From: an uncultured Clostridia bacterium
GTDB taxonomy: Bacteria > Bacillota > Clostridia > Oscillospirales > Acutalibacteraceae
Direction of reading: 5' to 3'
Length of the DNA: 64,000 bases
NCBI GenBank assembly: GCA_947364045.1
Contig: CANARN010000001.1
Coordinates: forward strand, 62,001 to 126,000
Part shown: positions 27,604 to 36,620 of the stretch, one piece after another
How the letters are laid out: each line of letters begins with the position of its first letter
How positions within the stretch are numbered: position 1 is the first letter of the stretch
The notes under the pieces: model-generated
Database searches by the model: none
Seen by the model: the letters and a program-made list of their open reading frames with translations, nothing else
What the model was told of the DNA's origin: nothing
Translations under genes and position numbers: made by a program

Positions 27604-27777
27604 TTAACTTTTCTTTCCTGAAATCATACAGCATTTGGCGAATGAAAAATTTCCTATTTCAAATTTTTTATCCGTGATTTTTTCAGCAAGCTGTCTGCTT
27701 TCAATAAATTCATCCGTTACCGTCACTAAATACTGTCTGTCGGGCAGATTTGCAAGATAAAATTCCTTGGTTTCCAT
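27604..27777 (-). CDS. Small protein of 57 residues, unknown function
   Basis: A 57-codon frame opens METKEFYLANLPDRQYLVTV and ends with KKS. It is supported by an excellent ribosome binding site, CGGAGG, seven bases before ATG, in an otherwise empty interval. The product is soluble and mixed in charge, with two cysteines near the C-terminus (AKCCMI). No family is recognised. It has the codon style of its neighbours. Confidence 0.6.
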   Translation of the reverse strand: METKEFYLANLPDRQYLVTVTDEFIESRQLAEKITDKKFEIGNFSFAKCCMISGKKS

Positions 27778-27970
27778 ATTGCAATCCTCCGAATTTTGTG
27801 AGTTGTTCAGCTGACGGTTTTATTATAGCTGTAGCTCTGCACAATATCAAGAAATCTTACGTTTCATCAATGCAACGCTTCGTAGCACATATCTGTTTTG
27901 CGTTTGCAAACGAAAGGGACGTCGAAACGCCCCTTTTAATAAAATCGGTATAAAATTTTTAATGGTTATC

Positions 27971-28390
27971 TTATCTTTTGATAACGGACACGCACAAATA
28001 TATAAGATAAATAAAATATGCTGTCAATGCGATTATTCCGAAAACAAAAATGATATTCCACACAAAAAGCGGTATGGCATACGGTACTGCCTGCGGAATA
28101 ATAAACGGGATTAAAGCACTTAGGGCGTAAACCGTCCGTTCTTTTTTTGACACAATGCCGCACAGGAATAATGACAGCACAGCAAATACAATAAAGCAAA
28201 AAGCAGAAAAAAAGGCAAATATAATTGATCTTTCTTCAGCGTAGAGCAGGTTTAATAAATCGTTGTGACAGGAGTAAATGCTATTTGCTTCCAAGAAAAA
28301 TATAACATAACCTACGAGTCTGTATAGAACATTTACATTTATTAAAACTGTCAGTAACACATTGTAAATTTTAAGAAAAATTTTTTCCAT
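27971..28390 (-). CDS. Hypothetical four-helix membrane protein
   Basis: A 139-residue, strongly hydrophobic protein with about four transmembrane segments (roughly 9-33, 54-78, 84-104 and 108-135) and few charged loops. No motif or family is recognised. The ribosome binding site is weak (TTGGTAA). It lies 13 bases downstream of the lipase-like gene on the same strand and may share its transcript. Confidence 0.6.
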   Translation of the reverse strand: MEKIFLKIYNVLLTVLINVNVLYRLVGYVIFFLEANSIYSCHNDLLNLLYAEERSIIFAFFSAFCFIVFAVLSLFLCGIVSKKERTVYALSALIPFIIPQAVPYAIPLFVWNIIFVFGIIALTAYFIYLIYLCVSVIKR

Positions 28391-28403
28391 ATTTTTACCA
28401 ATA

Positions 28404-29330
28404 TTATTTTAATTTACTGTCAAACCATTCTAAGAGGTATTTCATAACGTCTTCTCTGTCTGTTTCATTGAGAATTTCGTGGCGGTCTGTCGGGTACAGC
28501 TTTAAGCTAACATCTTCATGACCCGTTTTCAAAAGATTATTGTAAACTGCCGTAACGCCCTTGCCGTATGCGCCTACGGGGTCGTCTTCACCTGCAATAA
28601 GTAAAACAGGGAGATTTTTGTCGAATGATGTATACCAGTCGTTTGCGTTGACCTCATTTAATACGCTGAAAAGGTCTTTAAAGCCTGCCGCTGTGAAAAT
28701 AAATCCGCAGTATTTATCGGCAATGTATTCTTTAACTATTTCTTCGTCCTTAGTCAGCCAGTCGCAGTCTGTTTTCTTTTCGGTCTTTTTGTTGTATGTG
28801 CCGAATGCAACTGAGTTTATAAAATTCGAGCGGAACATTTCGCCTTTTGTTTTGCTTATGAGCTTTGCCATGGCAATTCCCACGCTCGCACCGGGGTTCG
28901 GACCGCTTGTGCCGCAGTAAACCGCCGCGTCAATTCCGTCACCGTAATATTTTGTGTAGCAGCGTGCAATGAACGAGCCCATACTGTGACCGAAGAAGAA
29001 ATAGGGAGCATCAGGGTATTCATTTTTAGCAATTTCGGTGAGCTTTTTGCAGTCGTTTACTATGTTCATATAACCCTTTTCACTACCGAAAAATCCGAGC
29101 ATACTGTCATTCTTTACAGAACGCCCGTGACCCAAATGGTCATTTGTGAATACGGCATAGCCCGACTCGCAAAGCTTTTCTGCAAACGGAATGTAACGGT
29201 CGCTGTGCTCGGTCATTCCGTGTGAAATTTGAACTACCGCCTTTACATTGCCGTCATCGGGAATAAAGCTTTGCGCAAAAATGTCGCAAAGTCCCGAAAC
29301 GGACGGAAACTTAAATTCTTTTCTAATCAT
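28404..29330 (-). CDS. Monoacylglycerol lipase / lysophospholipase-like hydrolase
   Basis: Serine hydrolase of 308 residues in the alpha/beta-hydrolase family related to monoacylglycerol lipase and PldB. It shows the family block VQISHGMTEHSDRY near residue 33, NDHLGHGRS near 63 and the nucleophile elbow FGHSMGS with Ser116. The likely acid is the Asp in AGEDDPVG and the base is the His in TDRHEIL. There is no signal peptide, so it probably acts on lipid esters inside the cell. Confidence 0.9.
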   Translation of the reverse strand: MIRKEFKFPSVSGLCDIFAQSFIPDDGNVKAVVQISHGMTEHSDRYIPFAEKLCESGYAVFTNDHLGHGRSVKNDSMLGFFGSEKGYMNIVNDCKKLTEIAKNEYPDAPYFFFGHSMGSFIARCYTKYYGDGIDAAVYCGTSGPNPGASVGIAMAKLISKTKGEMFRSNFINSVAFGTYNKKTEKKTDCDWLTKDEEIVKEYIADKYCGFIFTAAGFKDLFSVLNEVNANDWYTSFDKNLPVLLIAGEDDPVGAYGKGVTAVYNNLLKTGHEDVSLKLYPTDRHEILNETDREDVMKYLLEWFDSKLK

Positions 29331-29348
29331 AATTTTCGCTTTCCTTTT

Positions 29349-30017
29349 CTATTTAATTTCCCAATCAATTTCTTCGCCGTATTGTTTGCGGAGAAAATCG
29401 TTTGCTTTTTTAAAATGCCCGTTGCCGAAAAATCCGTTATAAGCCGAAAGGGGACTCGGGTGAGCGGATTCAAGCACCAAATGAACGGGGTTTGTAATGA
29501 ATTTCGCCTTGTCCCTGGCGTTTCTGCCCCAAAGCAAAAATACAATAGGCTCCGGGCGTGCGTTAAGGAGCTTTATGACGTTGTCGGTGAAAATTTCCCA
29601 GCCGCAACCCTTATGACTGTTTGCCTGGCCTCTGCGAACGGTAAGGCAGGTGTTCATAAGAAGAACGCCCCGTTTTGCCCAATCGGTAAGCTCGCCGTGG
29701 GGCGGAATAGGCAAACCCAGCTCTGCGTGAATTTCCTTGTAAATATTCTGAAGTGACGGCGGAGGCTGAACACCTTTTTTTACCGAAAAGCAAAGTCCGT
29801 GCGCCTGACCCGGTTCGTGGTACGGGTCCTGCCCCAAAATTACAACTTTAACATCCTTGTAGTCGGTGAGCTTTAGGCTGTTGAAAATGTCGTTCATATC
29901 GGGGTAAATTGTCTGCGTTTTGTACTCGGACACCAAAAATTTTCGCAAATTTATGTAGTAGTCCTTTTTAAATTCGTTTTCAAGCAAAATATCCCAATTA
30001 TTTCCGAATGTAACCAT
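29349..30017 (-). CDS. ung: Uracil-DNA glycosylase
   Basis: Family 1 UDG that removes uracil from DNA. The 222-residue product holds the water-activating loop VVILGQDPYH with Asp64, the Pro-rich loop PPPSLQNIYKE, LLMNTCLTVR and the minor-groove loop SAHPSPLSAYNGFFG containing the catalytic His. It sits 19 bases downstream of murC and probably shares its transcript. Confidence 0.97.
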   Translation of the reverse strand: MVTFGNNWDILLENEFKKDYYINLRKFLVSEYKTQTIYPDMNDIFNSLKLTDYKDVKVVILGQDPYHEPGQAHGLCFSVKKGVQPPPSLQNIYKEIHAELGLPIPPHGELTDWAKRGVLLMNTCLTVRRGQANSHKGCGWEIFTDNVIKLLNARPEPIVFLLWGRNARDKAKFITNPVHLVLESAHPSPLSAYNGFFGNGHFKKANDFLRKQYGEEIDWEIK

Positions 30018-30036
30018 ATTATCTCCTGACTGACGG

Positions 30037-31410
30037 CTATTTAAGCTTATCTATCATCATATATGCGGATTTGTAAATATCGCCGCAGCCCATTGTTAAA
30101 ACAAGGTCGCCTGCCGAGGCATTTTTAATCACATAATCCGAAACCTCTTCCTGTGTGTTAAACCAAACGGAATTCGGGATTTTTTCAGCGAGCTGAGAGG
30201 TGTAAACGCCGTATGTGTTTGTTTCACGGGAACCCATAATCTCAGTCATAACACATCTGTCGGGAATACTCAGAACATCGACAAATTCGTCAAAATGCAT
30301 TACCGTTCTTGAATAGGTGAACGGCTGAAATACCGCCCAGACTGTTTTATAGCCAAGCTTCATTGCGGCTTCAAGTGTAACCCTAAGTTCTGCTGGGTGA
30401 TGGGCGTAATCGTCAATAAAATCAATGCCTTTATATGTGCCGAGGTGCTCAAATCTTCTGCCTGCACCTTTAAATTCTTCAAGTCCTTTAATGCAGTTTT
30501 TAAAATCAGCCCCCGAATAAAGAGCGCAGGCGATTGATGCCAAAGCGTTGAGAATATTATGTTTTCCGGGGATTGCAAGCGAAACCGTGCCGAGCTTTTC
30601 GCCCTTGTGTAAAACGCAAAAGCGTGTGTATGCGCCTTTGATTTCTTCAATATTTTCGGCATAGTAGTCATTAGTATTTTGGAATCCGAATGAAATCATT
30701 TCCTTGCCGGTAATGCCTTCAACAGCCTTGAGAGTATTTTCATCGTCGCCGTTGTAAATGACTGCTTTTGCGGCGGAATTTGCAAATTTTGTAAAGCTCA
30801 GGATAAGGTTGTCGAGAGTTTTGAAATATTCCATATGGTCCTCGTCAATGTTAAGAATAACCGCAACATCAGGGGACATATGAAGAAATGTATCTTGATA
30901 TTCGCAGGATTCCATAACAATAGTTTCAGTGTTTCCGACTCTGCCGTAGCTGTTTGTAAGGGGCAATTTTCCGCCGATTACAGCCGACGGGTCAAGCCCT
31001 GCCGAAAGCATTGTCTGCACGGTCATAGATGTAGTGGTAGTTTTGCCGTGAGTTCCGCAAATACCGATACAATTGCTGAAGTGACGGGAAACCTCGCCTA
31101 ATAATTCCGCCCGTTGAAATGTGGGAATACCGCTGCCGAGTGCCGCCTCCAATTCAGGATTGCCTCTTTGAATAGCTGCCGAATATACTATCATATCAGC
31201 GCCCTTTATATTTTCAGCCTTTTGACCCATCATCACGGGAATACCCATAGCTCTGATTCTGTCAACTATTGAGCTTTCGTTATTGTCGGAGCCTTGAAGC
31301 GAATATCCCTTTGCGTGCAGAATTTCAGCAAGAGGACACATTCCGCTGCCGCCGATGCCTATAAAATGTATTCTATTTGCTTTTTTTAATATTTCCGAAA
31401 TGTTTGCCAT
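30037..31410 (-). CDS. murC: UDP-N-acetylmuramate--L-alanine ligase
   Basis: First amino-acid ligase of peptidoglycan synthesis. It has the Rossmann opening HFIGIGGSGMCPLAEIL, the ATP loop GTHGKTTT (from about residue 119), the metal/ligand motif VMESCEYQDTFL and DDYAHHPAELR. The full length is 457 residues from ATG 31410. A TTG 18 bases further upstream is in frame but less likely. The gene stands apart from a division/cell-wall cluster, which is frequent in Clostridia. Confidence 0.95.
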   Translation of the reverse strand: MANISEILKKANRIHFIGIGGSGMCPLAEILHAKGYSLQGSDNNESSIVDRIRAMGIPVMMGQKAENIKGADMIVYSAAIQRGNPELEAALGSGIPTFQRAELLGEVSRHFSNCIGICGTHGKTTTTSMTVQTMLSAGLDPSAVIGGKLPLTNSYGRVGNTETIVMESCEYQDTFLHMSPDVAVILNIDEDHMEYFKTLDNLILSFTKFANSAAKAVIYNGDDENTLKAVEGITGKEMISFGFQNTNDYYAENIEEIKGAYTRFCVLHKGEKLGTVSLAIPGKHNILNALASIACALYSGADFKNCIKGLEEFKGAGRRFEHLGTYKGIDFIDDYAHHPAELRVTLEAAMKLGYKTVWAVFQPFTYSRTVMHFDEFVDVLSIPDRCVMTEIMGSRETNTYGVYTSQLAEKIPNSVWFNTQEEVSDYVIKNASAGDLVLTMGCGDIYKSAYMMIDKLK

Positions 31411-31482
31411 AATAACCGCCGTTTCCAAATTGTAGTATTACATATATTATATTGCAAATTTAATTAAAATAAAAGACCTAAT

Positions 31483-31510
31483 CACCATTTTTTATGAAAA
31501 TCATAGTATG
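31483..31510 (+). promoter_or_regulatory. Candidate sigma-K promoter for dpaAB
   Basis: CACC (31483-31486), 15-base spacer, CATAGTATG (31502-31510), close to the sigma-K form (AC -35, CATANNNTA -10). Dipicolinate synthase is a late mother-cell gene in known spore formers. Confidence 0.35.
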
Positions 31511-31538
31511 TTATTGCAAGATGAAAGGGGAGAAAAAG

Positions 31539-32399
31539 GTGAAAAACAGTAATTTTGTTATCATCGGCGGTGATAAACGCCAAAAATATCTCGGAGAATA
31601 TCTTAAAAAGAGCGGAAATTCAGTCGAAACCTACGGACTTTACGATTGGGATGACGACTCGGAAAGACTTAAAGCTTTGATTACTCCTGAAAGTGTGATA
31701 ATCCTTCCGCTTCCCGTGAGCAAAAACGGAAAAACTGTTTTTATGCCTTTTTCTAAACGGGAGCTTCTCCTGAGCAGGCTTTTAAATCTTATAAATTCTG
31801 AAAATAAGGTTTTCGGCGGAATGTTCAGCGGCGAGTTTTCAAACGCTTTAAATGAAAAGCATATACCCTTTTACGATTATTACGACAGTGAATTTGTATC
31901 CGAAAACGCCTATTTAACGGCATTCGGGACTTTGAAAATAATACTTGAGCATATTGACTTTGCCGTGTCATTAGGTAAGTTTGCAATTACCGGCTACGGC
32001 AGAGTCGGTCGGGAAACGGCAGACCTTCTCAAAAAGCTTTCCTGCGATGTGACAGTGTTTGCAAGAAGCGAAGAGGCGCTGTTGGATGCTTCTCTTCGCG
32101 GCTGCAAAGCGGAAGAGCTTAGAAGGCTTCCGACAACGGCAGATAAGTTTGATATTATTATAAATACCGTTCCGTACAGAATAATTGACGGCGAAACGCT
32201 TATAAAAATTCGACCCGACTGTAAAATAATCGAGCTTGCATCAGCTCCGTTCGGGGTAAGCCCTGAAGAAGCGGAAAAATATTCGGTAAGTGTAATAAAG
32301 GCGCCGGGACTTCCGGGAAAATACACGGCAAAAACGGCAGGGGAGCTTATCGGAAAGAAGATAGTTAAAACTTTTCAAGAGGAGGAGAAAGATGAGTAA
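31539..32399 (+). CDS. dpaA: Dipicolinate synthase subunit A
   Basis: NAD(P)H-dependent subunit that makes dipicolinic acid for the spore core. The product has about 286 residues, with an N-terminal substrate domain (FVIIGGDKRQKYLGEYL) and a Rossmann domain marked by ITGYGRVGRETADLL. GTG 31539 is chosen because AAAGGGGAG lies six bases before it; ATG 31521 lacks a good site. The stop codon region overlaps dpaB by eight bases. Confidence 0.93.
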   Translation: MKNSNFVIIGGDKRQKYLGEYLKKSGNSVETYGLYDWDDDSERLKALITPESVIILPLPVSKNGKTVFMPFSKRELLLSRLLNLINSENKVFGGMFSGEFSNALNEKHIPFYDYYDSEFVSENAYLTAFGTLKIILEHIDFAVSLGKFAITGYGRVGRETADLLKKLSCDVTVFARSEEALLDASLRGCKAEELRRLPTTADKFDIIINTVPYRIIDGETLIKIRPDCKIIELASAPFGVSPEEAEKYSVSVIKAPGLPGKYTAKTAGELIGKKIVKTFQEEEKDE

Positions 32400-32967
32400 A
32401 GCGAATGTGGGATTTGCTTTGTGCGGTTCGTTTTGCACATTTAAAAAGGTTATCCCGCAGATTGAAGCGCTAATTTTTTCAGGGTACAACGTAATTCCCG
32501 TAATGTCGGAGGTTTCATATTCAACCGATACACGCTTCGGAAAAGCTGAAGATTTTATTAAGCAGATTGAAGATATAACGGGTAAAAAAATAATCCATAC
32601 AATTTGCGGTGCAGAGCCGATTGGACCTAAAATGCTTTTGGATGCGCTCGTAATTGCGCCCTGTACCGGAAATACTCTCGGTAAAATGGCAAACGGAATA
32701 ACGGATACCTCGGTTACTCTGTCGGCAAAGGCTCATTTAAGAAACGGCAGACCTGTAATAATTGCGGTTTCGACCAATGACGCGCTGGGCGCGGCGGCAA
32801 AAAACATAGGGCTTTTAATGAACAGTAAAAATATTTATTTTGTTCCGATGCGGCAGGATGACCCCCTGAACAAGCCTAATTCAATAGTGGCGGATTTTAC
32901 GAAAATACCTGAAACACTGGATTTCGTTTTAGCAAACAACAGACAAAATGAACCGCTGTATATATAA
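32392..32967 (+). CDS. dpaB: Dipicolinate synthase subunit B
   Basis: Flavoprotein-fold partner of DpaA, 191 residues. It shows the family pattern GFALCGSFCTFKKVI, PVMSEVSY, VIAPCTGNTLGKMANGITDT and PVIIAVSTND. It starts inside the last codons of dpaA behind GAGGAGG. A bidirectional terminator follows, closing a two-gene operon. Confidence 0.94.
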   Translation: MSKANVGFALCGSFCTFKKVIPQIEALIFSGYNVIPVMSEVSYSTDTRFGKAEDFIKQIEDITGKKIIHTICGAEPIGPKMLLDALVIAPCTGNTLGKMANGITDTSVTLSAKAHLRNGRPVIIAVSTNDALGAAAKNIGLLMNSKNIYFVPMRQDDPLNKPNSIVADFTKIPETLDFVLANNRQNEPLYI

Positions 32968-33013
32968 TAACCGTAAAAACGAAAAAAATATTTTTAATTT
33001 CACATAAAAAATA

Positions 33014-33047
33014 ACGGCTGTACCGTTTCGGCACAGCCGTGTTTTTT
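33014..33047 (+). terminator. Bidirectional terminator between dpaB and thiN
   Basis: ACGGCTGT...ACAGCCGT with an inner CCG/CGG and a TTT loop, T6 after it on the plus strand and A6 before it, so it can serve both convergent genes. Confidence 0.85.
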
Positions 33048-33068
33048 GCTTTTTGCGCGGGGACAATG

Positions 33069-33692
33069 CTACCGACGGATTTTAATAAGCAGAGCTTTAC
33101 CCTTTTTGACTGTTATTTCAGCTGTTTTGTCGGGCAGGGGTTCGTTGCTTATGCCGTATTGATAATCGCAGGTGATTACTGCATTTTCAAGAGGAAATTT
33201 TACATTTTTTTCAGTTATTCCCTCGGCTTCACCTGTAATATTCAAAAGAGAAAAATATGAATACGAGCTGTCGACAAAAGCTGTTTTATCAGACACTATC
33301 TGCATTTCGGAATAATCGTCTATCATCTCTGCCTTTTTTCCAAGTGAAAACAGATAAAGCAAAACAGAAACATTGCCGAGCGTGTGGTCAAGCCGTCCGC
33401 CGACAGTGCCTATCAAAAGGAAGTCGTCAAATCCGCGTTTTACAGCTTCCTTTGCGGCAAAAAAAGTGTCGGTATCGTCCTTTTCACAGGGCAAAACTAT
33501 TGTTTCAATATTCAAATTCGGCTTTTCGTGAGAGTCAAAATCGCCGACTATTAAATTCGGTTCAAAGCCCAGCTTTTCACTGTGCCGAAGTCCGCTGTCA
33601 CAGTAGATAAAATAGTCATTTTTACTTATTTTTCGGCGCACAGCGTCATAGTTTTCTATATTTGCTCCGCCGACTATTACACATCTTTTCAT
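33069..33692 (-). CDS. thiN: Thiamine diphosphokinase
   Basis: Converts thiamine and ATP to thiamine diphosphate. The 207-residue product has the hallmarks ANIENYD, YCDSGLRHSEKLG, LIVGDFDSH, KDDTDTFFAAKEA and TVGGRLDHTLGN. It follows ylmH by four bases and is likely translationally coupled to it. Its clustering with ribosome and cell-envelope genes is common in Firmicutes. Confidence 0.95.
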   Translation of the reverse strand: MKRCVIVGGANIENYDAVRRKISKNDYFIYCDSGLRHSEKLGFEPNLIVGDFDSHEKPNLNIETIVLPCEKDDTDTFFAAKEAVKRGFDDFLLIGTVGGRLDHTLGNVSVLLYLFSLGKKAEMIDDYSEMQIVSDKTAFVDSSYSYFSLLNITGEAEGITEKNVKFPLENAVITCDYQYGISNEPLPDKTAEITVKKGKALLIKIRR

Positions 33693-33696
33693 TTTG

Positions 33697-34419
33697 TCAC
33701 CTGTAAACCTTTATTTCTGCAACCGTTCTGTCCTTTTTTGTTCTTCTGCATTCTTTAACAAATACAAATTTTCCAAAGCCTCTGACAGTTATACTGTCAC
33801 CGTCCGAAACGGTATATGAGGAATTTTTTAATACGCCGTTGACATAAACCTTTTCTTTTGTGAAAAGCTCGCTTGCGTTTTTTCGCGAAAGACCGTAAAC
33901 TGCCGCCGTCAAAACGTCAAGACGGCGTGACGATACAATATATTCTGCCGAATCGGGTTCGGAAACGGCAAATGAGGGCAATTCCTCGCATTTTTCCGCT
34001 TTTACCGTGGTATGCTTTACTTCTCCCAGATTCTCCGTAATAAAGTCCGCAATACTGTCAAGGCAAAACATATAACCGCAGTTTTCGTTTATAATAATGT
34101 CGCCGATAACGTCTCTTTTTATTCCCAGACCTAAAACCGCACCTAAAAAATCCCTGTGCGAAAGCTCGTCGGCAAATTTTTTATTGACAGGCTTAATTAA
34201 AATAATGCTTATGGGAAAATCCTCGTTTTCGCAGTTGCCGAATGCCGCTACAACCCTTTCGGCGTCCGAAAATCCGCCCCAAAAATGCGGAACGGGTGAC
34301 AGGCGCATAGACTTTAACTCCGACAGCGAAGAAAGTCCTAAAAAATCCGAAAATACGGTTCTTTTGCTGTTTTCTGCACGCCTGTGCAAATCAGCAAAAT
34401 GCTTTTCTTCAATGCTCAT
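33697..34419 (-). CDS. ylmH: YlmH-type S4-domain RNA-binding protein
   Basis: A 240-residue protein with an N-terminal YlmH domain (FLGLSSLSELKS, PHFWGGFSDAERVV) and a C-terminal S4 domain from about residue 170 (SRRLDVLTAAVYGLSRKNASELF, then VNGVLKNSSYTVSDGDSITVRGFGKF, cited in parts). YlmH is linked to cell division and, in recent work, to clearing stalled nascent peptides. It normally sits in the dcw/ylm cluster but here pairs with thiN instead. A GAGGTGAG ribosome binding site precedes ATG. Confidence 0.9.
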   Translation of the reverse strand: MSIEEKHFADLHRRAENSKRTVFSDFLGLSSLSELKSMRLSPVPHFWGGFSDAERVVAAFGNCENEDFPISIILIKPVNKKFADELSHRDFLGAVLGLGIKRDVIGDIIINENCGYMFCLDSIADFITENLGEVKHTTVKAEKCEELPSFAVSEPDSAEYIVSSRRLDVLTAAVYGLSRKNASELFTKEKVYVNGVLKNSSYTVSDGDSITVRGFGKFVFVKECRRTKKDRTVAEIKVYR

Positions 34420-34480
34420 AACTCACCTCAAGGCGAAAGCCTCCGTAAAAATTATCCGATTAATCAGGCGAATTTGTCAA

Positions 34481-34508
34481 TAAGGACAGCCAAATTCAGC
34501 TGTCCTTA
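34481..34508 (-). terminator. Hairpin downstream of potD
   Basis: TAAGGACAGC and GCTGTCCTTA form a 10-bp perfect stem with an 8-base loop, between potD and ylmH. The following minus-strand T content is poor, so termination may be partial. Confidence 0.5.
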
Positions 34509-34554
34509 CAAATCGGTACGATGTTACACCGCACTCTGCCGTTTCGTTTTTTAT

Positions 34555-35796
34555 TTACACATCATAATACTTTTCCATTTCGTGTTTGCGGATAACCTCG
34601 ATTATAATTATTGCCGCAATTATTCCGGCGCAGATGTAAAACGCCTTGTAAACCCATTCGGAATCGTTGCCGCCTTTAACCTTCATCCACAGTGTGTTCA
34701 TATACTGCAAGGTGTCGTTGGGAAGATTTCGGAAAACCTGTGAATGAGCAATATCATTCTCGTCGGGATAAACCGCCTTTGAGTCGGCAAGAGAGTATTC
34801 GCTGTCGTCGGTAACTGCCTTATTTGGCGTTGCATAATAAATATATTCAGCGTTTGCAAGAGCAATTTCCGGCTCCATCATAAAGTTAATGAACGCTTCG
34901 GCACCTTTTTTGTTCTGTGTGCTTGTAGGTATGCAGAAGGCGTCATAAAAGGAGTTTACGCCCTCTTTGGGAAAAACGTAGTCTAAATCGGGATTATTCT
35001 CGTGCATAAGCTCGAAATCGCCTGCATAATATGTTGCGAAATAATAGTCTCCGCTTTCCATCTTTACGAAGACCTCATCCATTACGTAAGACGGCTGAAC
35101 CTTTTCGCGCTGTTCCTTTAAAAGCTGCGCCGCCGCATCCCAGTCGACTGTATTTGTACTGTTCAAATCCTGGCCGAGCATAAACTGCGCAATTGCAAAG
35201 GTGTCACGGGGGTTATTGAACATCAGCACCTTTCCCTTGTACTGTTCATCCCACAGAACGCTCCAGCTGTCAGGCTTTTCCTTGACATATTTAGTATTGT
35301 AAATAAGAATTGTTGTGCCGACATTGTAAATTACGGCGTAATCCTTAACAGCTTCTCCGTTTACCTTGTCCTCAAGCAAATAGCCGTACTGCTCGCTGTC
35401 AAAATACTTTTCGTAATTGGGAAGATTGTTGAAATTCAGCTTTTCAAGCATTCCTTCTGCCATAAGCTTTTCAACAGTATAATCCGACGGAACAACAATG
35501 TCATAGCTGACTCCGCCTCCCGAAAGCTTTGAGTACATATTTTCGTTTGATTCAAAGGTAGTATAATTAACGGTGCAGCCTGTTAAATGCTCAAACTCTT
35601 TAATTACATCAACATCTTCATCTGAAATATATTCGCCCCAGTTGTAAACATTAAGCTTTGTACCCTGAAGCCCCAAGCTTTTGTAATATTCAACCGTTTC
35701 CTCGGAAAATTCAATATAGTCGTAAGCAAAGGCGGGGAAAACGCAGGCAGAAAGCAAAATAACGGTTGTAAGAAGAAAGGCAAAAATCTTTTTCAT
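34555..35796 (-). CDS. potD: Spermidine/putrescine-binding protein with C-terminal membrane anchor
   Basis: Extracellular polyamine receptor of the PotABCD ABC importer, 413 residues. It starts with a secretion signal containing both a lipobox-like LSAC (Cys18) and a signal-peptidase-I-like AFA (22-24). The solute-binding fold follows (LNVYNWGEYISDEDVDVIKEFE, cited in part; SYDIVVPSDYTVEKL; FYDAFCIPTST). Unusually, residues about 385-405 form a hydrophobic helix followed by a charged tail, suggesting C-terminal anchoring. It overlaps potC by four bases. Confidence 0.92.
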   Translation of the reverse strand: MKKIFAFLLTTVILLSACVFPAFAYDYIEFSEETVEYYKSLGLQGTKLNVYNWGEYISDEDVDVIKEFEHLTGCTVNYTTFESNENMYSKLSGGGVSYDIVVPSDYTVEKLMAEGMLEKLNFNNLPNYEKYFDSEQYGYLLEDKVNGEAVKDYAVIYNVGTTILIYNTKYVKEKPDSWSVLWDEQYKGKVLMFNNPRDTFAIAQFMLGQDLNSTNTVDWDAAAQLLKEQREKVQPSYVMDEVFVKMESGDYYFATYYAGDFELMHENNPDLDYVFPKEGVNSFYDAFCIPTSTQNKKGAEAFINFMMEPEIALANAEYIYYATPNKAVTDDSEYSLADSKAVYPDENDIAHSQVFRNLPNDTLQYMNTLWMKVKGGNDSEWVYKAFYICAGIIAAIIIIEVIRKHEMEKYYDV

Positions 35797-36620
35797 CTGT
35801 CTTCCTCCTTTGTCTTTCTCTGCTTTTTGTCTGAATTTGACTGAGCAATATTCATCAAAATAAGAAGAATAAGAATTACAACAAATATAAGCGTAGAGAG
35901 CGCATACATATCGGGTTTAACACGCTTTTTTGTCATTGAGAAAATGTGAATGGGCAGTGTCTGAAAATCAGGTCCGTTTGTAAAATAGCTTATAATAAAG
36001 TCGTCAAGCGAGAGCGTGAATGCCATTATAGCGCCTGAAATAATTCCTGATTTTATCTGCGGCATTACAACCTTAAAAAATGCTTTAACGGGGTGACAGC
36101 CCAAATCCTGAGCCGCCTCGAAAACACGCGGGTCCGACTGTCTGAGCTTCGGCAAAACGGAAAGAATAACATAAGGAAGCTGAAATGTGATATGGGCAAT
36201 CAAAATAGTTGCGAAGCCAAGCACATTTGCCCTGTTCATAAGAACTCCTGCGAATACAAAAAGAAGCATCATTGAAATACCCGTTACAATTTCCGGATTC
36301 ATCATCGGAATATTGGTAACAGTCATAACGGAGGATTTCAAAAACCTATTCTTCATATTGTAAATTCCCACTGCCGCCGCTGTTCCGAGTACCGTTGAAA
36401 CCGTTGCGGAAATAACCGCTAAAATAACGGTGTTCTTTAACGCGTTCATTGTCATACTGTCATGGAAAAGGCGGCTGTACCACTGAAGAGATGCACCGTC
36501 TAAAATGTAAGTGCTTTCACTTCCGTTGAAAGAAAAAACCGTCATTACAACCATAGGCGCATAAAGGAAAATAAACACAAGCGCTATGTAAAGCTTGGAA
36601 AGAGGGGAGGTCTTTGTCAT
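35793..36620 (-). CDS. potC: Polyamine ABC transporter permease PotC
   Basis: Inner-membrane permease with six predicted helices, 275 residues. The EAA loop that contacts PotA is visible in FEAAQDLGCHPVKAFFKVVMPQ (cited around EAAQDLG). Its ATG overlaps the potB stop (ATGA), and its own stop overlaps potD, so all three are translationally coupled. Confidence 0.93.
   Translation of the reverse strand: MTKTSPLSKLYIALVFIFLYAPMVVMTVFSFNGSESTYILDGASLQWYSRLFHDSMTMNALKNTVILAVISATVSTVLGTAAAVGIYNMKNRFLKSSVMTVTNIPMMNPEIVTGISMMLLFVFAGVLMNRANVLGFATILIAHITFQLPYVILSVLPKLRQSDPRVFEAAQDLGCHPVKAFFKVVMPQIKSGIISGAIMAFTLSLDDFIISYFTNGPDFQTLPIHIFSMTKKRVKPDMYALSTLIFVVILILLILMNIAQSNSDKKQRKTKEEDR

Noticed and set aside
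27750..27953. Plus-strand 67-residue frame
   Set aside because: No ribosome binding site; it overlaps the start of the better-supported 57-residue minus-strand gene.
34097..34743. Plus-strand frames opposite ylmH and potD
   Set aside because: Antisense shadows without start signals or recognisable domains.
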